From an uncultured Bacillota bacterium (GTDB lineage: Bacteria > Bacillota > Clostridia > Oscillospirales > Oscillospiraceae), in the NCBI GenBank assembly GCA_947426945.1, contig CANEFX010000006.1, forward strand, positions 39,116 through 103,115: a DNA stretch of 64,000 bases. Direction: 5' to 3'. The position numbers were made by a program, and so were the translations under genes. The notes beneath the pieces were generated by a model, which was not told where the DNA came from, did no database searches, and saw only the letters and a program-made list of their open reading frames with translations. Every line of letters starts with the position of its first letter. The first letter of the stretch is position 1. Shown here piece after piece: positions 58,591-64,000 of this stretch.

Positions 58591-58683
58591 ACAGCTTTTC
58601 CTTTCCATAAAAATTTTCCAACAGGTTCTGGCGTGCGGGGGCGCGGTTCCAGCTGAGGGGCGCGCCCCCGCCGCGGGCCTGTC

Positions 58684-58887
58684 GGAAACATAAAGGCGGT
58701 GCCGGGTACACCTCAACACCGCTCTGATAAAATCAACGCGTACGCACAGCCTCCCCCTTGAAAGAAGAAGGAAAAATGGGTATAATACCCCTGTGGTGCA
58801 ACGAAGTTGCTGTGCTGAGTGGGCCTTTCACTCGTACAGGGCCGCGGGGTGTTGCTTCCACCCCGTGGCCTGCCGCTTTATGTTTCC
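58684..58887. mobile_element. 204-bp MITE-like element with 12-bp terminal inverted repeats
   Basis: GGAAACATAAAG (58684-58695) and CTTTATGTTTCC (58876-58887) are exact complements. Inside each end is a second partial dyad (GCGGTG/CACCGC on the left; CGGGGTG/CACCCCG on the right). A plus-strand promoter lies in the middle. No transposase frame and no clear target duplication are seen, so the mobile nature is inference. Confidence 0.5.
58758..58786 (+). promoter_or_regulatory. Consensus promoter inside the MITE-like element
   Basis: TTGAAA (58758-58763), 17-bp spacer, TATAAT (58781-58786), pointing into a segment with three successive hairpins and no gene. Confidence 0.65.
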
Positions 58888-58890
58888 AGA
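58793..58890 (+). ncRNA. Possible structured small RNA
   Basis: Downstream of the promoter are GCAAC-gaa-GTTGC, GAGTG/CACTC and a long GGCCGCGGGGTG/CACCCCGTGGCC hairpin (about 58842-58871), then CTTTATGTTTCC. No coding frame fits. No known RNA family is recognised. Confidence 0.4.
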
Positions 58891-58950
58891 TTAATTTTAA
58901 CGCAACCCGCAGAGAAATGCAAGTATCTTCCCATAAATTTAGGCAGAATT

Positions 58951-58988
58951 ACAAAGCGCCCCGTCCGGAAGAAAACCGGACGGGGCGC
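58951..58988 (-). terminator. Terminator after the interrupted XRE gene
   Basis: GCGCCCCGTCCGG (58956-58968) and CCGGACGGGGCGC (58976-58988) form a perfect 13-bp stem; on the minus strand TTTGTAATT follows. Confidence 0.82.
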
Positions 58989-59005
58989 GCCGCGCATGGA
59001 AAGGG

Positions 59006-59860
59006 CTAGGCCTCAAAGCGGGGGTCGGGGAGAGCGAGAAAAACAGAGTTGGGAACCATCGCCGCGGGGGCAGGATTTTCCGAAACCTGGATGTCCGTTA
59101 CGGCGGCGGAGGCGTCGGTCCGGGCGGTAATGGAGAATACCTCCCGGGTCTCGATGGTTCGCCCGGTTTTCTTCTCCCGGAGGGTGGCCCGGACCGACAC
59201 CGATTCACCGCCATATTGGGGCAGGGTCAGACTGGCGGTTCCCCGGGCGGCGGAGACAGGCAGCTCCTCGGTGCGGGACCACTCCCCGGGGTCGGTGGGC
59301 TGTCCCAGAGGGTCCAGCCACCAGGGCGGATTTTTGCCGTTGATATCGGCGGTGAGCCCGATAACGTTCCAGCCCTTAAGCTACTCCGCCGGGCGCAGGG
59401 TGAAGTCCAGGGTCAGGTCCTGGGACCCCTGGGTCTCAGGAAAGCCCAGCTCGATGTCGCTGAGCCGGCACTCCGCCGTCTGAAAGAGATTCCGGCCGGA
59501 ACAGTAGGTATACAGCACATCGTCTGCCCCGGTCAGGGACCGGACCTGATACCAAAGAACCCCCACCAGTACGGCCAGGATCAAAATGGCCGCCCCCATG
59601 CCGGACAGAAGAAGGCTTATCCGCCGGGACGCGCTCCTATTCGGAGACGGAACGGGAACGGGCTGCTCCACCCCTAAGAGCTGGCCCACAGTGAGGCCGA
59701 AGAGCTTCGACAGGGCGATGAGCTTGTCCAGCTCGGGGATGGTCTGGTCCCCCTCCCACTTGCTGATAGCCTGGCGGGAGACCCCCATCTTTTCTCCCAG
59801 CTCCTCCTGGGAGAGGTTCAGCCCTTTTCGGAGCTCCTGAATGCGCTGGCCCAATGTCAT
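59006..59860 (-). pseudogene. XRE-family membrane regulator interrupted by an in-frame TAG
   Basis: ATG 59860 (AAGGAGGTG upstream) opens a regulator with a Cro/CI domain (LSQEELGEKMGVSRQAISKWE, IPELDKLIALSKLFGLTVGQL) and one membrane segment (LLLSGMGAAILILAVLVGVLW). The frame meets TAG at 59381-59383 after TLDFTLRPAE. It then stays open in the same frame for 124 more codons (LKGWNVIGLTADINGKNPPW and onward) to a stop at 59006, followed by a terminator. The second part reads like a continuing extracellular domain, so the stop looks like a recent nonsense change. The first 159 residues could still be made and would keep the DNA-binding and membrane parts. Confidence 0.8.
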
Positions 59861-59994
59861 AACGGGCACCTCCTTGTTTTTTCTGCCCTCAGCATACCCC
59901 AGGGGGCCGGTTTTGACAACCAGCCGCCGGGTTCTTTTTGTCAACGGCCGGTTGCGCACCTTGTGGGACAAGGGAAAGACAAAAAATTTTAATG

Positions 59995-60024
59995 TGCATA
60001 AATTTCCTCCCGTCCGGTACACTA
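59995..60024 (+). promoter_or_regulatory. Possible forespore sigma-G-type promoter of the ger operon
   Basis: TGCATA (59995-60000), a 17-bp spacer and TACACTA (60018-60024) resemble the sigma-F/G pattern GNATA ... CATNNTA. The position, 22 bp before gerA, fits the forespore expression known for ger operons. Confidence 0.45.
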
Positions 60025-60045
60025 AGCCGAAAGGAGGGGATTTTT

Positions 60046-61554
60046 ATGTCCAGGCGGAGCGAGGCTGACGCGCCCCATCCGAGACAGGAGCCCCGTCTCC
60101 CCGGCGCGCTGTCTCTGGAGCGGCTGGAGGAGGTGTTTACAGACTGCGCGGACTTTGCCAAACGGGAGGTCTACCTCCACGGGGACAGCGCCCGGAGGGC
60201 CGCCGTCTGCTATATCGACGGTCAGGCCAGGTCGGAACGGCTCAACGACTATGTTCTGCGGCCGCTGGCCCAGGACCCCATGCTGGCCTCCGTGCCGGAG
60301 GGAGAACTGTTCGGTCTGATGGAGCGGGGGGCCCTCTACGCCCACGGGGCCAAACGGGAGACCGAGCTGGATCCGGCAGTCTTTGCCCTCATTGACGGCA
60401 GCTGCGCCCTCTTCCTGGAGGGACGGGACGACTGTCTGATATTCCCCGTGGCCACCGAGGAAAAGCGTTCTGTAGGGGAGCCGGAGAACGAACCGGCCCT
60501 GAAGGGGGCCCGGGACTCCTTTGTGGAGAGCCTGCGCACCAACACCTCTCTGGTCCGCCGCCGCCTCCGTGCCCCGGAGCTGAAGATAAAAGAGCATGTT
60601 GTGGGCCGGCAGTCCCTTACCCCTGTGGATGTGCTGTGGATCGACGGCATCGCCGACCCGGACACCGTGGCCCTGCTGGAGGAGCGGCTGGACGCCATCG
60701 ACATTGACGGCGTGGAGGCGGCGGGCAATCTGGAGGAATATCTGGTGGATGCCGCCCGCTCCCCCTTTCCCCTCATGCCCTTCACGCAGCGGCCCGACCG
60801 CTTCTGTCAGGGTCTGCTGGAGGGGCGGGTGGGCCTTCTTGCCGACGGGCTTCCCCTGGGCTGGCTCCTGCCGGGCACCATAGACCAGTTTTTTAAGACG
60901 GGGCAGGACCGGGCCTACCACTGGCTGGCGGCCTCCGCCCTCAGTGTCATCCGCTGGCTGTGCGCCCTGATTACGCTGCTGGTGCCGGGGCTGTATATCG
61001 CGCTGGTCACTTTTCACCCCGAGGCCATTCCTCCCAGGCTGGCTCTGTCCATCGTGGCCGCCAAGCAGGAGGTGCCCTTCTCCACTATCTTCGAGGTGCT
61101 TATCATGCTGCTGGCCTTTGAGGTGATTCAGGAGGCCGGACTGCGCCTCCCCGGCCCGATCGGGGCCACCGTCTCCATCCTGGGGGGACTGGTGGTGGGC
61201 AACGCGGCGGTGGAGGCCCATATCGTCTCCCCCGCCGTCCTGATTGCCGTGGCCATAGCCGGGGTGGCGGGGTACACCATGCCCAGCCAGGATTTCGGCA
61301 ATGCCCTGCGGCTGTGGCGGTTCCTGCTGGCCATTCTGGCCAGCCTGGGGGGGCTTACCGGCATGGCCCTGGGCTGCGCGGGGCTGATTGTCCATCTGGC
61401 GGGGCTGGAGTCCTTCGGCGTGCCCTATCTGGCTCCCTTCACAACCGGGACGAGGGTGCCCCGGGGTCATCCCAGCCTCTTCCGTCTCCCCCTGCCAATG
61501 ATGAAGTGGCGGGACGGACCCATTCAGACCCAAAACAGGAGGAACCAAAAATGA
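60046..61554 (+). CDS. gerA: GerA-family spore germination receptor subunit A
   Basis: The largest subunit of a nutrient germinant receptor in the spore inner membrane. The 502-residue protein has an N-terminal cytoplasmic domain (VESLRTNTSLVRRRLRAPEL, LWIDGIADPDTVALLEERLD, PLMPFTQRPDRFCQGLLEGR) and a membrane part of about four to five segments with the family motif GATVSILGGLVVGNAAVEA and SPAVLIAVAIAGVAGYTMPS. ATG 60046 has AAAGGAGGGG upstream. Its stop overlaps gerC by 4 bp. Confidence 0.93.
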   Translation: MSRRSEADAPHPRQEPRLPGALSLERLEEVFTDCADFAKREVYLHGDSARRAAVCYIDGQARSERLNDYVLRPLAQDPMLASVPEGELFGLMERGALYAHGAKRETELDPAVFALIDGSCALFLEGRDDCLIFPVATEEKRSVGEPENEPALKGARDSFVESLRTNTSLVRRRLRAPELKIKEHVVGRQSLTPVDVLWIDGIADPDTVALLEERLDAIDIDGVEAAGNLEEYLVDAARSPFPLMPFTQRPDRFCQGLLEGRVGLLADGLPLGWLLPGTIDQFFKTGQDRAYHWLAASALSVIRWLCALITLLVPGLYIALVTFHPEAIPPRLALSIVAAKQEVPFSTIFEVLIMLLAFEVIQEAGLRLPGPIGATVSILGGLVVGNAAVEAHIVSPAVLIAVAIAGVAGYTMPSQDFGNALRLWRFLLAILASLGGLTGMALGCAGLIVHLAGLESFGVPYLAPFTTGTRVPRGHPSLFRLPLPMMKWRDGPIQTQNRRNQK

Positions 61555-62663
61555 GACATGCCCATGTCAAGGGGGGTGTCCCCTGCATGCCGCTTTTATC
61601 GTCGGCTGTCGTGTTGTGCCTGTTTCTCTCCGGTTGCTCGGGCTTCCCCGCCGCCCGGGAGATGGGGGATATGGCCCTCCTGCGCACCCTGGGGGTGGAT
61701 ACGGCCGCGGCGGGAGTGGCCGTCACCGGCTCCACCGGCCCAAGAGCCCGCGGCCTTCAGGCGGAGGGGGAACCTGCTCTCACCCTGTCCGCAGACCGGG
61801 CGTCGCTCAGCGCCGCCTGTCTGGCTATGCAGGACCAGAGCGACAGCTTTGTCTTTTTTGGGTATGTGGATCAGCTCCTCATCGGGGAGGCGCTGGCGGA
61901 GGAAGGGGTCCGGCCGGTGTTGGACTACTTCTCCAGGGATGCGGAGTTGGGTCTGGGAGCTCAGCTGTGGCTGGTCCGGGGGGGATCCGCCCGGGATGCC
62001 CTGGCCGCCGGAGGAGACGAGGGGGTGGACAGCCGGCTGGAGACCATTCAAAATGACAGCAAGATGGGAATTGCCAGTCTGACCCGCACCGCCGGAGAGG
62101 TATACGCCGATCTGCTGGAGCTGGGGTCGGCCTATGTTCCTGCCCTCTCCCCTGCCGGGAAGGGGGAGGCAGTCCTGACAGAGAGGGGCTACGGTATTCT
62201 CAAGGGGGACGTTCTGGCGGGCTGTCTGGAAGGCGAGGCGGCCAGAGGCCTGGAGCTGCTGGCCGGCGGGACCCTGGCGGATATTCTGGATGTGGAGCTG
62301 CCAGAGAGCCGGGCGTCCGTCAGGGTCACTTCTGCCTGCACAAAAAGCTGTCTGGTATTTCAGGGAGACGGACTATCTGTCCTGAGACTGACCTGTAAGG
62401 CGGAGGCGCGCCTGACGGAGTATGAGCGCCGACCCGCCGGTGGGGAACTGGAGCGGCTCCAGGCGGAACTGGAAGAGCGGGAGCGGGCGCGCATAGAAGC
62501 GGCACTGAAACAGCTGCAGGCCTGGGGCGCGGACTGTACCGGCCTGGGAGCTGCGGCGGGAATGTTCCACCCTGCCGGATGGCAGAGAATTCAGGTGGAC
62601 TGGCCGGAGCGGTTCAGCCGGGTACCGGTAGAAATTACAGTCCAAATCAACTTAAACAGCTAA
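61551..62663 (+). CDS. gerC: GerC-family germination receptor lipoprotein
   Basis: The lipoprotein subunit of the receptor. The 370-residue product has a lipobox (LCLFLSGC, Cys 29) in a somewhat long signal, then ADRASLSAACLAMQDQSDSF, VFFGYVDQLLIGEALAEEGV and LDYFSRDAELGLGAQLWLVR, matching the Ger(x)C plan, with a charged helix near the end (ELERLQAELEERERARIEAA). ATG overlaps the gerA stop in an ATGA; GGAGG is 7 bp upstream. Confidence 0.9.
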   Translation: MRHAHVKGGVPCMPLLSSAVVLCLFLSGCSGFPAAREMGDMALLRTLGVDTAAAGVAVTGSTGPRARGLQAEGEPALTLSADRASLSAACLAMQDQSDSFVFFGYVDQLLIGEALAEEGVRPVLDYFSRDAELGLGAQLWLVRGGSARDALAAGGDEGVDSRLETIQNDSKMGIASLTRTAGEVYADLLELGSAYVPALSPAGKGEAVLTERGYGILKGDVLAGCLEGEAARGLELLAGGTLADILDVELPESRASVRVTSACTKSCLVFQGDGLSVLRLTCKAEARLTEYERRPAGGELERLQAELEERERARIEAALKQLQAWGADCTGLGAAAGMFHPAGWQRIQVDWPERFSRVPVEITVQINLNS

Positions 62664-62674
62664 GGAGACGTCCC

Positions 62675-63787
62675 ATGAGAGACGACAAAATTTCCCGTAC
62701 CCAGCTGATGGCTCTGCTGTGGGCGGGGGTAATGGCTCCGGCGGCGGAGCTGCTGCCCGCCCTGCTCCTCCCCGGCGCGGGCCGGGGCGCCTGGCTGGCG
62801 GTGCTGCTGGCTGCGCCCCTGGTGCTGGCGGCCGGCTGGCTGCTGGGATCCCTGGCCGGACGGGAGGGCCTGGCCAGGGGGATCACCAGAGTGCTGGGCC
62901 GTCCGCTGGGCGGAGCGGTGCTCCTATTATATATAGTGTGGGGGCTGTTCCTGCTGGCGCTCCGGCTGCGGCTGTGCGCTCAGCGGCTGTTGGCCTCCGG
63001 GGAGCGGGATGGAGCCCTGTGGTTCTTCCTGCTGGCGGTGACGGCCGTCCTGCTGTGGGCGGGCCGGGGAAAGCTGGCCGCCTTTGCCCGGGCGGGACAG
63101 CTTTTTCTCACTGCCCTGTTGATTACAGCCGGGGCGGTACTGGGTCTGTCCTTGTTTCAAATCAGACCGGAGCGCCTGCTTCCCCTGTGGTGGACCCAGG
63201 CCGGTCCGGTGCTCCGGGCTGCCCTGTCTGCCGCTGGGGTTATGGGCTGGGGGCTGTTCCTACCCTGTCTCATGGGGGACATGCGAGACCAGGGGGAAAA
63301 GAAAAACTGGCACTGGATCTTCTGGGGGCTGGGGGGCGCTCTGCTGCTGGCGGCGGCTCAGGCGGTGATTCTGGGCAGCCTGGGGACGGAGCTGGCCGCC
63401 CGAGTGGACAACCCATTTTTCACGCTGGCAAAAAGCGTGGGGGTGGAGGGCGCGTTTCAGCGGGTGGAGGGTGTGGTCGCCGCCCTGTGGACCTTTGCCG
63501 ACCTGAGTATGGGGGGGGCGCTGATTTTTGCCATTCGGGCTATTGGGATGGAGCTGCTGCCAAAGCGCGCCCTGCCCTGGATACCCTGGTGTGCGACGGC
63601 GCTGAGCGGGGCGGGGGCGCTGGCCCTCTTTCCCGCCCTGGGTCTGGCGGAAGAGTGGAACCGCCGGCTGATCCCGTTCGGCAACCTGATTTTGGGATTT
63701 CTGCTGCCAGCCCTGCTCTGGACGGGGGAAAAAGTTTTTGGGAGAAAGAGAAAAAATGGAACATCTTGTGGCAAAAAGCCGGTTTAA
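62675..63787 (+). CDS. gerB: GerB-family germination receptor permease subunit
   Basis: The APC-superfamily-like subunit that is thought to bind germinant. The 370-residue protein starts MRDDKISRTQLMALLWAGVM and has about ten membrane segments, including FLLAVTAVLLWAGRGKLAAF and SLFQIRPERLLPLWW-type loops, typical of GerB/endospore germination permeases. AAGGAG lies 6 bp before the ATG at 62675; the gap after gerC is 11 bp. The order A-C-B differs from the gerAA-AB-AC order of Bacillus but is common in Clostridia. Confidence 0.9.
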   Translation: MRDDKISRTQLMALLWAGVMAPAAELLPALLLPGAGRGAWLAVLLAAPLVLAAGWLLGSLAGREGLARGITRVLGRPLGGAVLLLYIVWGLFLLALRLRLCAQRLLASGERDGALWFFLLAVTAVLLWAGRGKLAAFARAGQLFLTALLITAGAVLGLSLFQIRPERLLPLWWTQAGPVLRAALSAAGVMGWGLFLPCLMGDMRDQGEKKNWHWIFWGLGGALLLAAAQAVILGSLGTELAARVDNPFFTLAKSVGVEGAFQRVEGVVAALWTFADLSMGGALIFAIRAIGMELLPKRALPWIPWCATALSGAGALALFPALGLAEEWNRRLIPFGNLILGFLLPALLWTGEKVFGRKRKNGTSCGKKPV

Positions 63788-63849
63788 ATCAAAGATATTG
63801 CGGGGCGGTAAAGCCATTGAAAAAACCTTAAAAAAATCTCAAAAAACGC

Positions 63850-63878
63850 TTGACAAAAGGGACACAGAGTGGTAATCT
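63850..63878 (+). promoter_or_regulatory. Strong promoter P1, rRNA-type
   Basis: TTGACA (63850-63855), 17 bp, TAATCT (63873-63878). It is preceded by A-rich tracts like an UP element and followed 87 bp later by a second promoter with a near-identical spacer end (GAGTGGTAA/GTGTGGTAA). Confidence 0.75.
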
Positions 63879-63965
63879 ATGCAAGTCGCTCCGCGAGGGC
63901 GGCATACCACGAAGGAGCAGCTGAGTCAGGGGCAAAAAAAAGATCAAAGAAAGCGAAAAAAGTTC

Positions 63966-63994
63966 TTGACAAAGTGCAGAGAGTGTGGTAAGAT
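63966..63994 (+). promoter_or_regulatory. Strong promoter P2, rRNA-type
   Basis: TTGACA (63966-63971), 17 bp, TAAGAT (63989-63994), preceded by A-rich sequence. Tandem promoters of this form in Clostridia usually precede 16S rRNA or tRNA operons; the gene itself would start beyond base 64000. Confidence 0.78.
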
Positions 63995-64000
63995 AATGCC

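Noticed and set aside
59381..59383. TAG read as pyrrolysine
   Set aside because: Nothing in the window suggests pyrrolysine machinery, and the same gene also ends in TAG. A nonsense change is simpler.
1..64000. CRISPR arrays, insertion sequences with transposase, tRNA or rRNA genes, prophage
   Set aside because: I saw no regularly spaced repeats, no transposase or integrase frame, and no tRNA or rRNA gene within the window.

Overview
The window is a GC-rich, tightly packed chromosomal segment from a spore-forming Clostridia-type Firmicute. The closest fit is probably a gut Oscillospiraceae relative of Flavonifractor, Lawsonibacter or Intestinimonas. The evidence is GC-rich codon use with sigma-A promoters, AGGAGG-type ribosome sites, a T-box leader, Noc/Soj/Spo0J, a SpoVB-like flippase and a GerA/GerC/GerB operon. 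The genus is inference; no 16S gene lies inside the window.

Layout. 1-2.5 kb: chromosome partitioning genes noc, parA(soj) and parB(spo0J) on the minus strand, with a parS site overlapping the noc terminator. 2.8-8.8 kb: xanthine phosphoribosyltransferase plus a BMP-type nucleoside ABC importer. 8.9-13.2 kb: an accessory stretch with three XRE regulators and several tiny genes, then glycyl-tRNA synthetase under a T-box. 13.3-27.4 kb: a plus-strand housekeeping run (recJ, rel, dtd, MBL hydrolase, hemZ, nucleoside kinase, GH13 enzyme, mnmG, GNAT, MBL hydrolase, secG, tadA). 27.4-27.8 kb: two tandem, related promoter-terminator units that look like sister small RNAs. 27.8-35.8 kb, minus strand: an ApbE/NusG-II/Gx-transporter module, rqcP, hup, mazG, a SpoVB-like flippase, an amidohydrolase with purine nucleoside phosphorylase, and a zinc-ribbon protein. 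36-38 kb: a Trk/Ktr potassium uptake pair.

The most unusual region is 38.0-43.4 kb, a cell-wall-like cluster with its own promoter. It holds an alanine-racemase-fold protein that has lost both catalytic residues, a D-aspartate-ligase-like ATP-grasp enzyme, a broken 5' copy of a racemase gene carrying a repeat, an intact aspartate racemase, and a MurE-type ligase fused to a shortened, apparently dead acetylglutamate-kinase-like domain. Together they suggest D-aspartate (or a related amino acid) being made and attached to a peptidoglycan precursor.

After that come an AT-rich islet with a 42-residue secreted peptide beside an XRE regulator (43.6-44.8 kb), pth, prs, a standalone GlmU-type acetyltransferase domain and an HD protein. 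Then follow a complete proline operon (proC-proB-unknown-proA), a YtrA-type GntR regulator with an ABC transporter, a thiolase, a large secreted Ig-like/WG/BspA-repeat protein, an XRE gene interrupted by an in-frame TAG, and the germination operon. The window ends in two tandem strong promoters of the kind found before rRNA operons.

A family of about 190-bp imperfect palindromic repeats occurs at 4.9, 50.7 and 55.0 kb, with a fragment at 15.4 kb. Two of the full copies sit inside operons.
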